DNA from: Companilactobacillus heilongjiangensis
GTDB lineage: Bacteria; Bacillota; Bacilli; Lactobacillales; Lactobacillaceae
NCBI RefSeq assembly: GCF_000831645.3
Contig: NZ_CP012559.1
Location: 248,001-312,000, forward strand
DNA length: 64,000 nucleotides
Reading direction: 5' to 3'
Positions 34,996-43,453 of the stretch are shown in pieces. Positions within the stretch are counted from its first letter, which is position 1. Every line of letters begins with the position of its first letter. The notes beneath the pieces were generated by a model. The model did not search any database. It was not told the origin of the DNA and worked only from the letters and a program-made list of their open reading frames with translations. Made by a program: the position numbers and the translations under genes.

Positions 34996-35103
34996 TATTG
35001 AAATTTGAAAGATTTGAATTGGATATGAGCATCGCCATTAAAACAGATGGTTTAATTTACCATATCTTAAGTATTCGGTGATTAAATATCCTAAATAAAA
35101 AAT

Positions 35104-35284
35104 TAGTTGGAAGAGCTGAGAGTATTCATCTGCAGCGAAAGTGGCGTTAGAGCTTCAGCTCTTACACCACCGGACGTGTTGGAGACTTTCCGCCTTTTGG
35201 AAAGGCTTCAACCGAGGTTCGAGACCGTCCTTTGGCTCGAGCCGTGCCGCGCAGCAGAATGAATACTCTCAGCTCTGGAAACGG
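35104..35284 (+). repeat. CLR-17, cloverleaf repeat, plus orientation
   Basis: Full-length GTTGGAAGAGCTGAGAG subgroup copy. P1 pairs GAGCTGAGAGTATTCATCTG with the ATGAATACTCTCAGCTC arm. P2 is GTTAGAGC with loop TTCA, and P3 is GACTTTCC with GGAAAGGC. It shows the uninterrupted CCGCGCAGCAG site that the intron splits in CLR-10. Confidence 0.93.
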
Positions 35285-35390
35285 CAGACACATATATAAT
35301 ATTTTTACACCTAGTTTTAGAAACTAGATTGAATAGTTAGAATAACTATGATAAATTATAATGGTAATTACAAAAGGAGAGCGGTTACTT

Positions 35391-35924
35391 ATGGATGAAT
35401 TGCAAACATGGTTAGATAATATGGAAAACTATCACTTGCCAAGATTTGAGGAACTACCTGAATTGGACTTGTATCGTGATCAATTATTAACACTAGTTGA
35501 TAAATATATTGGCCCAGTTTGGTTGGAGAATAGTCCAGTTGTCACAACCTCAATGGTTAATAACTATGTTAAAAATGGCTTGTTGCCACATCCTGAGAAG
35601 AAACGGTATACTCGTGAACATTTAGCCTATTTGATTGCCATTACTTTTTTGAAACAAGTTGTTTCTATCAATGACATTCAAGAGGGACTTGAAGTTCAGA
35701 CGAGATCAAAAGGCGGTATTGCTAAAGCATATGACTTTTTCTGTGACAAACAGGAATTGGCATTGAAGATGCTCAATCATCGTGAAGAAGGCCAAGTGCT
35801 TTCCGAAAAAGACCAATCATCAGCCTATTTGTTGGTGGAAATGGTCACGATGGCCTTTGCTACGAAATTAATTACGAAAAAAATATTAATGATTGAAACG
35901 AATAATTTAGACGAAAAGAGTTAA
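35391..35924 (+). CDS. DUF1836 domain protein
   Basis: 177 residues. DUF1836 proteins have a MerR-like winged helix; here TTSMVNNYVKNGLLPHPEKKRYTREHLAYLIAITFLKQV is the family core, consistent with DNA binding. The N-terminal 45 residues carry ELPELDLYRDQLLTLVDKYI. The ATG at 35391 is preceded by AAGGAGAG; the in-frame ATG at 35361 is before it. The degV gene follows after only 5 bases, so they are cotranscribed. This pairing is common in lactobacilli, though its meaning is unknown. Confidence 0.82.
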   Translation: MDELQTWLDNMENYHLPRFEELPELDLYRDQLLTLVDKYIGPVWLENSPVVTTSMVNNYVKNGLLPHPEKKRYTREHLAYLIAITFLKQVVSINDIQEGLEVQTRSKGGIAKAYDFFCDKQELALKMLNHREEGQVLSEKDQSSAYLLVEMVTMAFATKLITKKILMIETNNLDEKS

Positions 35925-35929
35925 TTATA

Positions 35930-36778
35930 ATGGAAAAGATTGCTGTATTGGTAGATTCCTGTTGCGATTTACCGAAAGAATATCTCGAAAAGCCTGGTAT
36001 TTATGAATTACCAATGCAAATTGCTTACCATGACCGAACATACCTTGATCGTGTCGAAATTTCGGCTGAAAAAGTTTACCAAGATTTACCAGTTGAAATT
36101 CCTAAGACTTCATTGCCTTCAGGTGAGTCGATTCAAGAGACGCTCGATAAAATTGCTGCGGATGGATATGATCACATTGTCTCAATCTCGGTTTCATCCA
36201 GTTTGAGCGGAACATTTAATTTCTTGAAAGTCTTTCTTGATGATGACGATAGATTCACTTCAGCTTATTTTGATACGAAGCAAGTTGCTGTAGCGGCAGG
36301 TTTGATTGCTGTTGGAGCCAAGAATATGATTGACGATGGCAAAGAATTCGCTGACGTTACAGCTAAAGTTGCTGAAATGATTACCAAAACGGTTGTTTAC
36401 TTCTGCATTCCAACATTGGAATACTTGCGTGCTGGTGGACGAATCAGTGCTGCCGCCGCTGCAGTTGGTGGAATGTTAAGATTGGCACCAATTATTACAT
36501 GTAAAACCGATGGCTCATATACGATTGCTGCTAAGGCACGTGGTATGAAGAAAGGTCAGAAGATGTTGTTGAACTTTGCTCAGGAATTCTTGAGTGATGG
36601 CAGTGATTGTCTTTTGGCAGTTGGACATGGTGCTGACGAACCTGGTGGTCAAAAGATGCTGGATTTATTGCATGATAATGGAATTAAGGGTAAGCAAGAA
36701 TTCTTAGGTCAAGTTGGACCTGCTTTGGGAGTTCATACCGGACCTGGTTTGATTGGAATTGGAATCGTTAAAATTTAG
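35930..36778 (+). CDS. DegV family fatty-acid-binding protein
   Basis: 282 residues. DegV/FakB proteins bind a fatty acid and, with FakA kinase, deliver acyl phosphate for phospholipid synthesis. Seen here: VLVDSCCDLPKEYLEKPGIYELPMQI (start of the fold; the usual DSSCD appears as DSCCD), KTSLPSGESIQETL (the TSQPS-like loop), ISVSSSLSGTFN (ligand-carboxyl-binding serine loop) and LEYLRAGGRIS (typical). No fakA is in the window, so whether it is a true FakB is inference. It is coupled to the DUF1836 gene and ends in a bidirectional terminator. Confidence 0.9.
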   Translation: MEKIAVLVDSCCDLPKEYLEKPGIYELPMQIAYHDRTYLDRVEISAEKVYQDLPVEIPKTSLPSGESIQETLDKIAADGYDHIVSISVSSSLSGTFNFLKVFLDDDDRFTSAYFDTKQVAVAAGLIAVGAKNMIDDGKEFADVTAKVAEMITKTVVYFCIPTLEYLRAGGRISAAAAAVGGMLRLAPIITCKTDGSYTIAAKARGMKKGQKMLLNFAQEFLSDGSDCLLAVGHGADEPGGQKMLDLLHDNGIKGKQEFLGQVGPALGVHTGPGLIGIGIVKI

Positions 36779-36786
36779 AAAAAAAT

Positions 36787-36828
36787 AATAGCGTTGTTAA
36801 TCACTTTCGTGATTAGCAACGCTATTTT
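36787..36828. terminator. Bidirectional terminator between degV-like and padR genes
   Basis: AATAGCGTTG and TAATCAC pair with GTGATTA and CAACGCTATT, A-rich on one side and T-rich on the other. Confidence 0.9.
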
Positions 36829-36841
36829 AATGACCAAAATA

Positions 36842-37366
36842 TTATTTTAGTTCTTTTTTCCAAAGCTTAACATCGGACTTCTTATTAGTTAGTTCTTTTT
36901 TGATAATGAGTTCACGTCCGTACTGTTCCGGATGATTGACGACCTCAGCTAATTCAAATTCTAATTGGGCAATTTCAAGATTGAGTGTTTTAACTCGTAA
37001 AGCTAATAACTGCTTCAAAAAGGTTGGATCCGTATCTCCTAGAAAGTGCAATCGCAGAATAAAGTTGTCGTTATCTAAAGTGGATTCAGGCGAAGATAGT
37101 GGCAATTTCAACCATTCCTCAAAAGTATCGCGACCATGCTCAGTTAATTGGTAAGTTTTCTTACGAGTATTGATATCAGTAGGAGGCAAGAGACTGATTA
37201 AATCGTTATTCAGCATTCGATTTAATTCGGGATATATTTGGCTGAAAGGTGCTGTCCAAAATTCTGCTTTTTCTTTGTCGAAGGTTTGCTTAATGTCATA
37301 ACCGGTTAATGGATTACGCGTCAGTAAGCCTAGAATTATGTATTGTAGCGTGTTAGAACGTGCCAT
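36842..37366 (-). CDS. PadR family transcriptional regulator
   Basis: 174 residues. The N-terminal winged helix is typical: SNTLQYIILGLLTRNPLTGYDIKQTFDKEKAEFWTAPFSQIYPELNRML. A C-terminal PadR dimerisation helix bundle follows (LHFLGDTDPTFLKQLLALRVKTLNLEIAQLE). PadR repressors usually control a divergent gene that detoxifies the inducer; here the divergent neighbour is a drug-efflux-type MFS protein, 71 bases away, with an inverted repeat between. GGAGATT precedes the ATG on the minus strand. Confidence 0.9.
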   Translation of the reverse strand: MARSNTLQYIILGLLTRNPLTGYDIKQTFDKEKAEFWTAPFSQIYPELNRMLNNDLISLLPPTDINTRKKTYQLTEHGRDTFEEWLKLPLSSPESTLDNDNFILRLHFLGDTDPTFLKQLLALRVKTLNLEIAQLEFELAEVVNHPEQYGRELIIKKELTNKKSDVKLWKKELK

Positions 37367-37402
37367 ATAGAATCTCCTTTACAATTCTAAACTATGTATT
37401 AA

Positions 37403-37424
37403 ACTATATATATTAATATATAGT
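37403..37424. promoter_or_regulatory. Inverted repeat, likely PadR operator
   Basis: ACTATATA at 37403-37410 is mirrored by TATATAGT at 37417-37424, within the 71-base divergent promoter between padR and the MFS gene. Its size and place fit a PadR operator, and it would overlap the -10 region of the MFS promoter. Binding is inferred. Confidence 0.55.
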
Positions 37425-37437
37425 ATCGAGGGGAATT

Positions 37438-38856
37438 ATGAAACAAGTTGAGAATAAAAATTTAACGATGATTTTGCTTGGTATCGGCATTGTGATATTC
37501 ATGTCTACTCTAGATAGTAGCATTGTCACCGTGGCGCTACCAGTCTTGAGTAAGGCATTGAGTACCAATATGAGTTTGATTAACTGGGTCGTGACGATGT
37601 ATCTAATCGTGATGAGCAGTACGCTGATGATATTTGGAAAATTAGGTGACAAGTATGGCAAGATAAAATTTTTCAAATTAGGAACAGTGATTTTCGTTAT
37701 CAGTTCAGCTCTGTGTGCCTTGTCTGTGAATTGGCTATCGTTGATTTTGTCACGAAGTCTGCAGGCAATTGGGGCCGCAATGACGATGGCTACTTCAAAT
37801 GGGATTATTGTAGAAGTCTTTCCAGACAATCGTCGCGGTCAAGCGTTGGGGTGGATGGGTTCATTCGTTTCACTCGGTGGTATTATTGGACCAAGTTTGG
37901 GTGGAATTTTATTGAACTTTTTCCCATGGCACATTATTTTCTGGTTGAATGTTCCAATAGGATTTATCGCAACGTATATTTTAGTTAAATATTTACCTAG
38001 TAAATTGGATAAAACCTTTGCCAATGATGGATTTGACCTGGCTGGTTCAGTTTTATTATTAGTCGGATTTACCAGTATGTTTATCGGAATTCTCTTGAGT
38101 CAACAGTGGGGCTGGGCTGATTGGCGTATTCTCAGTTTGACGATTGTCGGTTTAATCCTGTTAGTTATTCTTTATCGTTATGAGTCCAAGCAAGCTGAAC
38201 CGATTCTACCAGTTGCGTTATTTAAAAATAAATGGTTTACGATGCAATTGTTAGCTTGTTTCATGGTCTTTATCGTTGATTTCTTCTTCGATGTTTTGGC
38301 ACCATTTTATCTACAAAATGCACGTGGCTTCAGTCCACTATTCAGTGGCTTTTTCTTGTTGATATTCCCAGTTGTGCAATTGTTTATTGCTCCAATGTCA
38401 GGTTCGTTAGCTGACCGTCACGATCCATTTAAAATTACGTTAGTTGGTTTAGCAATTATCAGTTTTGGACAGATTTTCTACGTCATTAGTGGACTCCATA
38501 ATCCAATCTGGATTTTTGCCATCGGAGCAGCTTTTGCAGGTTTAGGTAATGGATTATTCCATTCGCCAAATAATGTTTTAGTTATGGAAAATGTCGATGA
38601 GAAGGACTATGGTTCAGCAGGCAGTGTTTACAGTTTAGCCAGAACAGTCGGGATGGTAGTTGGTTCAGCAATGTCGACAACATTATTATTCGGTTCAATG
38701 TCAATTTTGGATGGCAGCCGAGTTAAATCATATATCCCAAGTAAACCGCAACTATTTATTGATGGGATGCACATGACATTTGGCTTATCGTGCCTGATCA
38801 GTGTGATATTGTTGTTAGGAATTTTCTTGTGGCATCGTAAGGCTACTCAGAAATAA
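37438..38856 (+). CDS. MFS drug-efflux transporter, DHA2 (14-helix) family
   Basis: 472 residues with about 14 membrane helices. FMSTLDSSIVTVALPVLSKAL is the helix-1 motif (motif D1) of the EmrB/QacA branch, GKLGDKYGKIKFFKLG is motif A, and WLNVPIGFIATYILVKYLP is the linker typical of 14-helix exporters. It probably exports toxic compounds by proton antiport; substrate unknown. GAGGGGA precedes the ATG. Control by the divergent PadR repressor is likely. The CLR-18 derivative follows the stop. Confidence 0.9.
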   Translation: MKQVENKNLTMILLGIGIVIFMSTLDSSIVTVALPVLSKALSTNMSLINWVVTMYLIVMSSTLMIFGKLGDKYGKIKFFKLGTVIFVISSALCALSVNWLSLILSRSLQAIGAAMTMATSNGIIVEVFPDNRRGQALGWMGSFVSLGGIIGPSLGGILLNFFPWHIIFWLNVPIGFIATYILVKYLPSKLDKTFANDGFDLAGSVLLLVGFTSMFIGILLSQQWGWADWRILSLTIVGLILLVILYRYESKQAEPILPVALFKNKWFTMQLLACFMVFIVDFFFDVLAPFYLQNARGFSPLFSGFFLLIFPVVQLFIAPMSGSLADRHDPFKITLVGLAIISFGQIFYVISGLHNPIWIFAIGAAFAGLGNGLFHSPNNVLVMENVDEKDYGSAGSVYSLARTVGMVVGSAMSTTLLFGSMSILDGSRVKSYIPSKPQLFIDGMHMTFGLSCLISVILLLGIFLWHRKATQK

Positions 38857-38869
38857 TTTGTTTTTTTTA

Positions 38870-38958
38870 GAACTGAGATTATTTATCTGCCGTGCGGAGC
38901 TGACCGAGTTCAAGAGCAGCCTCGAAACTTGGTTGAATACTCTCAATTCTTCCAACTA
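38870..38958 (-). repeat. CLR-18, internal-deletion derivative
   Basis: About 89 bases. The right P1 arm (GAACTGAGATTATTTATCTG), a shrunken P4 (CCGAGTTCAAGAGC) and the left P1 arm (GAATACTCTCAATTCTTCC) are present; P2 and P3 are missing. It faces CLR-19. Confidence 0.8.
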
Positions 38959-39032
38959 ATTTATTTTTTTGATGAAGTGTAGTGTTAAGCAATAATTTAT
39001 TTAAAGATTTATATCAATTATTACAGATTAAT

Positions 39033-39226
39033 TAGTCGGAAGAGCTGGGAAATATTTGTGTGCCGTGGTAGTGGTATGAGTACGGGAGGAATCTCCCGTA
39101 CTCATACCACCGGACGTGTTTGGAGACTTGACGAACTGTGTCAAGGCTTCAAACCGAGGTTCGAGACCGAACTTTGGCTCGGACCGTTCCGCACAGCTTG
39201 AGAATATTTCCCAGCTCTGTAGACGG
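39033..39226 (+). repeat. CLR-19, cloverleaf repeat, plus orientation
   Basis: Full-length, nearly the same as CLR-2 and CLR-8. P2 is GTGGTATGAGTACGGGAG with CTCCCGTACTCATACCAC: compared with CLR-2, A-T became G-C on both arms. The right end faces the 3' end of codB. Confidence 0.93.
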
Positions 39227-39288
39227 GATGTTTAAAGTCAGATTTACTAAATTTTTACATTAAATTAACCGTTAATTAATACAAAAAT

Positions 39289-39336
39289 AATAGACTAATA
39301 CTTATAACGAGTAATCATAAGTATTAGTCTATTTTT
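39289..39336 (-). terminator. Terminator after codB
   Basis: TAGACTAATACTTAT pairs with ATAAGTATTAGTCTA. On the minus strand it follows the codB stop and runs into a T-rich tract. Confidence 0.88.
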
Positions 39337-40690
39337 AGTTTTGTTTACTATTAACCATTTTGTTAGCAACTAAGTAACAGATTGCTGTGATGAACATTGC
39401 TGGGAAAGTTGCTCCGGTTGTAGCGATGATGAATCCCAGTTTATTCAAGATAAGGTAACTGATTACACCGATTGCCCATGTGACGATGGCGATTGGATTG
39501 ACGCCTTTGGTATACCAGTAACTACCGTTGACTTTAGAGAATTCGGAAACTTGATAGTTCTTTTGTTTAATGACGAAGAAGTCAATTAAGAAGATTGCAA
39601 TTTCTGGTCCCAAGAACATACCAATCCCATCCAAGAAGGTTTCAAAAGTTGTTAGGAAACTTGCGATGTAAACGGGGATGAATGTCATTACTGTTGCGAC
39701 TAATGTAACAATCCAAAGTGCAGGTGTTAATTTTAAGCGATGGAAAATATTTGTTAAAGCTGAGCCTGCAGCCATCAAGTTAACGGCGTTGGCAGTTGTA
39801 CTAGTGATAACGATGACCAACATAGCCAGGATTCCTAAGCCAAGTTTGGCAGCGATTGTACTAGGATCGGCATTATTAGGATCAAACTTATTGATGGTGA
39901 TGGCTGTGGCAATAGTGGCAATCAGACCGATGAAAGCAAACCAGAATAAACCAACGTTAGCACCTAAGAATGAAGCTGTTGTTGCAGCATGCTTATCTTT
40001 TGTAAAACGGCTGAAGTCTGCGGCAGCTGTTACCCAAGCTAAGTTAAAGGCAGCTAAGATATCAACGATTTTTCCACTAGGCAATTGGAACTTAGCAGCT
40101 GGTTCATATTTAACGATTTCGTGGAATGGAACAGTCTTCAAAACGACGATTGATTCCCAAGTAACTAGAATAATAACAAGAATAATTCCGACACGTTCGA
40201 TCCATTTAACAGATTTTTCACCTAATGAAATCGAGATTAGATGTAGAATGGACATAACGACAATGCCGATGATAATACTGAATTGATTGTGGAAGGAAGA
40301 ACTGTTCCAACCGAGGATATCTTTGAGGATGATACTGATTGATGTTGCGGCGATAAAAGTATTGATAGCTGCCCAACCAATAAATTGGACAACGTTGACG
40401 ATTGACGGAATAATTGAACCTTTGATACCAAAGGATGGTCGAGTTAGTACCATAGCTGGTAAGCCCGTTTTATAACCCATGTATGATGCGAAGCCTAGTA
40501 AAATGTACGAAAGTGAACCAACTACTACTAACAGAGAAGATGCTTTGATTAAACCGACAGCTGCGATAACGCCTCCAATATACCAAGTACCATTATTGGC
40601 GTTAGCACCGATCCAAGTCGCAAACATGTCCCATCTGGACATCGCCCGCTGATCTGGTGTAGTTGCTTCAATATGTTCTTTTTTTGTCAT
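39335..40690 (-). CDS. codB: Cytosine/purine permease, NCS1 family
   Basis: 451 residues, 12 predicted helices. The N-terminal DMFATWIGANANNGTWYIGGV and GYKTGLPAMVLTRPSFGIKGS segments are NCS1 signatures shared with E. coli CodB, and AAFNLAWVTAAADFSRF is the helix-6 substrate region. Import of cytosine is inferred from the divergent codA gene and from the pyrimidine-type attenuator in its leader. The start ATG at 40690 follows GGGGGTAG on the minus strand. Transcription starts near 40813, giving a ~120-base leader with alternative hairpins. Confidence 0.9.
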   Translation of the reverse strand: MTKKEHIEATTPDQRAMSRWDMFATWIGANANNGTWYIGGVIAAVGLIKASSLLVVVGSLSYILLGFASYMGYKTGLPAMVLTRPSFGIKGSIIPSIVNVVQFIGWAAINTFIAATSISIILKDILGWNSSSFHNQFSIIIGIVVMSILHLISISLGEKSVKWIERVGIILVIILVTWESIVVLKTVPFHEIVKYEPAAKFQLPSGKIVDILAAFNLAWVTAAADFSRFTKDKHAATTASFLGANVGLFWFAFIGLIATIATAITINKFDPNNADPSTIAAKLGLGILAMLVIVITSTTANAVNLMAAGSALTNIFHRLKLTPALWIVTLVATVMTFIPVYIASFLTTFETFLDGIGMFLGPEIAIFLIDFFVIKQKNYQVSEFSKVNGSYWYTKGVNPIAIVTWAIGVISYLILNKLGFIIATTGATFPAMFITAICYLVANKMVNSKQN

Positions 40691-40715
40691 TTTTCTACCC
40701 CCATATGTGAGCAGT

Positions 40716-40800
40716 AAAAAAAGGGACTGCTTGGATGAGCAGTCCCCTCGATTGTCAAAATTTACCGCTCTTTTGTCAGCCTCGCTGGACTGCCCTTAAA
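40716..40800 (-). promoter_or_regulatory. PyrR-type attenuator in the codB leader
   Basis: On the minus strand, GGGCAGTCCAGCGAGGCTGAC (40795-40775) matches the PyrR binding-loop consensus (TCCAGAGAGGCT). GGCAGTCC at its start can pair with GGGGACTGC, which is also the first arm of the terminator GGGACTGCTcatccaAGCAGTCCC (40748-40722) followed by seven T. So two structures exclude each other. With UMP-bound PyrR holding the binding loop, the terminator would form and codB would be switched off. The reading of PyrR is from motif recall. Confidence 0.75.
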
Positions 40801-40819
40801 AAGATCTATATTGCTGTAA

Positions 40820-40848
40820 AGTCTAAAGTAGAAATTTGGCATTGTCAA
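40820..40848 (-). promoter_or_regulatory. codB promoter (minus strand)
   Basis: TTGACA (40848-40843), a 17-base spacer and TAGACT (40825-40820) on the minus strand. It overlaps the codA promoter on the other strand, so the two may compete for polymerase. Confidence 0.7.
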
Positions 40849-40864
40849 CTCAAAAATGTATACT
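40836..40864 (+). promoter_or_regulatory. codA promoter (plus strand)
   Basis: TTGGCA (40836-40841), a 17-base spacer and TATACT (40859-40864). The start point would be near 40871, just before the ribosome site, leaving no room for an attenuator on this side. Confidence 0.65.
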
Positions 40865-40893
40865 ATATCAAAAATTCGAAGGAGTGTATCGCA

Positions 40894-42126
40894 ATGTTAT
40901 TACAACAAGTCAAAATCGAAAATCAGCCGGCTCAAGATATCAGAATTGAAGATGGCAAATTTGCCGAAATTGCTGATCATCTAACCCCTAAAGATGACGA
41001 AGAAGTTATTGTTGGTCACGAAAAATTACTTTTACCACCGTTCGTTGATCCACATGTTCACTTGGACAGTACTTTGACTGCCGGTCAACCAGAATGGAAT
41101 GAAAATGGAACTTTATTTGACGGTATCCGTATTTGGTCTGAACGTAAAAAAGACCTGACTTATCAAGATGTCAAAAAACGTGCTACGTTAGCTTTGAAGA
41201 TGCAGGCTAGTCACGGAATTCAGTTCGTTCGTTCACATGTTGATGTAACTGACCCCAGCTTGAAAGCTCTCAAGGCTTTGATTGATGTGCGTGAGTCTGT
41301 TAAAGACTGGATGACATTGCAATTGGTTGCTTTTCCACAAGAGGGGATTCTTTCTTATCCGAATGGCAAGCAATTGATGGAAAAAGCTGTCGACTTAGGA
41401 GTTGACGTTGTCGGTGCCATTCCACATTTTGAGTTCAATCGTGAATATTCAGTTGAATCACTCCACTTTGCTTTTGACTTAGCACAAAAAAATGACTTGT
41501 TGTTCGATGCACACTGTGATGAAATAGATGATCCAAGTTCTAGAAGTCTTGAAACCCTTGCAACACTTGCTTATGAAAGTGGTATGGGCGAAAGAGTAAC
41601 GGCGTCACACACTACCGCTATGGGTTCGTATAACGATGCTTATATGTACAAATTGATGCGCCTTTTGAAGATGTCAAACATGAACTTTATCTCAAATCCA
41701 TTAGTTAATATGTATCTTGGCGGACGTTTTGATACATATCCAAAGCGCCGTGGCCTAACACGCGTTAAGGAACTAAATGCAAATGGTATCAACGTAGCCT
41801 TTGGTGAAGATGATATTAAAGATCCTTGGTATCCAATGGGTAACGGTAATATGTACGATGTTTTGGCAGAAGGCTTGCACGCTACACAAATGATGGGTCA
41901 CCAACAAATTATGGATTCATACAAATTCATTACAACTAACAGTGCCCGTGCCATGCATGTTCAAGATCAGTATGGAATTGAAGTCGGCAAACCAGCTAAC
42001 TTTGTCTTGATCAATGCTCATAACTTCTATGATGCTTTGAACAAACGAGCTTCAGTCTTATTGTCAGTTCATAACGGTAAAATTATTGGCAAGACTAAGC
42101 CAGCTGAAACAGAATTATATATTTAA
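40894..42126 (+). CDS. codA: Cytosine deaminase (amidohydrolase)
   Basis: 410 residues. It hydrolyses cytosine to uracil and ammonia with a metal ion. Metal and active-site residues are visible: FVDPHVHLDSTL (His-x-His), FDAHCDEIDDP (His, Glu), TASHTTAMG (His) and NVAFGEDDIKDPWYPMGNGNMYD (Asp; closely like the E. coli CodA FGHDDVFDPW segment). Together with divergent codB this makes a cytosine salvage unit feeding uracil to UMP. The ATG at 40894 follows AAGGAG; the open frame upstream to 40735 crosses the codB leader and is not coding. Confidence 0.92.
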   Translation: MLLQQVKIENQPAQDIRIEDGKFAEIADHLTPKDDEEVIVGHEKLLLPPFVDPHVHLDSTLTAGQPEWNENGTLFDGIRIWSERKKDLTYQDVKKRATLALKMQASHGIQFVRSHVDVTDPSLKALKALIDVRESVKDWMTLQLVAFPQEGILSYPNGKQLMEKAVDLGVDVVGAIPHFEFNREYSVESLHFAFDLAQKNDLLFDAHCDEIDDPSSRSLETLATLAYESGMGERVTASHTTAMGSYNDAYMYKLMRLLKMSNMNFISNPLVNMYLGGRFDTYPKRRGLTRVKELNANGINVAFGEDDIKDPWYPMGNGNMYDVLAEGLHATQMMGHQQIMDSYKFITTNSARAMHVQDQYGIEVGKPANFVLINAHNFYDALNKRASVLLSVHNGKIIGKTKPAETELYI

Positions 42127-42144
42127 ACTAAATAAGTATAGAAT

Positions 42145-42178
42145 AAAGACAACCGAGTTGAGGTTGTCTTTTTGTTTT
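42145..42178 (+). terminator. Rho-independent terminator after codA
   Basis: AAAGACAACC pairs with GGTTGTCTTT, followed by TTGTTTT. Confidence 0.9.
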
Positions 42179-42254
42179 AACGGGGAACGAAAAAAATCGA
42201 AATTATTAAATAAGGGCAAGTATATATTATTTACGTGTGGTGTTAGTTAAATAT

Positions 42255-42362
42255 GCCGTCTCCAGAGCTGGGAAATATTCTCAAGCTGTGCGGAACGGCC
42301 CGAGCCAAAGTGCGGTCTCAGACTACCACGGCACACAAATATTTCCTAGCTCTTCCGACTAA
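42255..42362 (-). repeat. CLR-20, internal-deletion derivative
   Basis: 108 bases. Both ends and all of P1 (AGCTGGGAAATATT with AATATTTCCTAGCT) remain, plus half of P4 (GGCCCGAGCCAAAGTGCGGTC). P3 and P2 have been lost by one deletion joining P4 to the CTACCACGGC segment near the left end. Confidence 0.9.
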
Positions 42363-42371
42363 TTAATCGTT

Positions 42372-42452
42372 ATTATTAGAGTGTAAAAGTATTCAAGCAA
42401 TTTTAGGCTATGAAATGTCTGTAGTAGGTTATCAACTAGCACCATGCGTATA
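42372..42452 (+). repeat. Module S, partial copy
   Basis: AAAAGTATTCAAGCAATTTT and, later, TTATCAACTAGCACCATGCG match parts of the module at 44490-44590. It lies next to the left end of CLR-20. Confidence 0.5.
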
Positions 42453-42496
42453 TATTGTTAAATTAGAAAATTAGAATATAAATTCAAGAAATAAAT

Positions 42497-42683
42497 TAGC
42501 CGGAGAGTTCGAGGAAAAAAGGTGCCAGCAGTGGCAGTGGTGTTATGGCTTTAGCCATTACAGCACAGGACGTCTTTTGAAATTCGCGGTTTTTGCGAAG
42601 TTCAAAAACGAGGGTCGAGACCGTATTTTGGCTCGAGCCGGTCCCACAGCAGGCAACTTTTCTCCCTCGAACTCGGAGGCGGA
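42497..42683 (+). repeat. CLR-21, divergent cloverleaf repeat, plus orientation
   Basis: Singleton. P1 is GAGTTCGAGG with CCTCGAACTC, P3 is TTTTGAAATTCGC with GCGAAGTTCAAAA, and P4 is GGGTCGAG with CTCGAGCC. None of these stems shares sequence with other subgroups, yet all pair. It ends 31 bases before the alarmone synthetase start, so it forms the leader or supplies the promoter. Confidence 0.9.
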
Positions 42684-42714
42684 ACTCACAATAACTCTAA
42701 CAAAGGAAAAATGT

Positions 42715-43398
42715 ATGATACTAGAAAGATCGAATTCTATTAATTTAAATAAACTTCAAACTCAATTGAGTGGTGTCGCCAATCGACCAGATATTGAGGA
42801 ACTTTCTAAAATGATTAAGATGTATCAGCTTTATCAGGCTGGTCAAAGAGAAATCAGTACTAAATTGGAAAATTTGGATGCCGAATTTCAAGTTAATTAT
42901 GATTACAATCCCATTCATCATATGGAATCACGTATGAAGGATGTCCAAAGTTTGGTACAGAAAGCTGAACGTAAAGGTTATGAATTGACGGCTGACAGTA
43001 TTCAAGCAAATATTTATGATATTGCAGGTATTCGTGTGATTACCAATTACATGGATGATATTTATAATGTTGAAAAGCTTTTGACACATCAGACCGATGT
43101 CACGTTGTTGCGTCGTAAGGATTATATTAAACATCCGAAGGAAAGTGGCTACCGTAGTTTGCATATCGTTGTTAAAGTACCAGTTTTTCAAGCTAAAGGA
43201 CCGATTGATGTTCCAGTAGAAATTCAGATTAGAACCGTTGGAATGGATATGTGGGCTAGTTTGGAACATAAATTACGTTATAAAACTGATACCAATCAAG
43301 AATTAGTTGATAAGTATGGTGACCAATTGAAAGGTTACGCTGATGAACTAGAACAGATTGAACGTGGCATGCAGGGCATTCACAAGGAGTTAATTTAA
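42715..43398 (+). CDS. Small alarmone synthetase (RelP/RelQ-type GTP pyrophosphokinase)
   Basis: 227 residues, synthetase domain only, with no hydrolase, TGS or ACT domain. It makes (p)ppGpp from ATP and GTP or GDP. Seen: DIAGIRVITNYMDDIYNV (the Mg-binding Asp and G-loop Arg), DYIKHPKESGYRSLHIVV (nucleotide-binding), VEIQIRTVGMDMWASLEHKLRYK (catalytic Glu-x-Gln and signature). RelP and RelQ are hard to tell apart here. The ATG at 42715 follows AAAGGA. The frame open upstream to 42577 is CLR-21 sequence. The element directly before it could affect expression of this stress enzyme. Confidence 0.88.
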   Translation: MILERSNSINLNKLQTQLSGVANRPDIEELSKMIKMYQLYQAGQREISTKLENLDAEFQVNYDYNPIHHMESRMKDVQSLVQKAERKGYELTADSIQANIYDIAGIRVITNYMDDIYNVEKLLTHQTDVTLLRRKDYIKHPKESGYRSLHIVVKVPVFQAKGPIDVPVEIQIRTVGMDMWASLEHKLRYKTDTNQELVDKYGDQLKGYADELEQIERGMQGIHKELI

Positions 43399-43404
43399 AA
43401 ATCA

Positions 43405-43450
43405 AAAAAGCTCTCTGTAATAATCATTTGATTATCACAGAGAGCTTTTT
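43405..43450. terminator. Bidirectional terminator between convergent genes
   Basis: AAAAAGCTCTCTGT and ATAATC pair with GATTAT and ACAGAGAGCTTTTT. Confidence 0.92.
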
Positions 43451-43453
43451 CAT

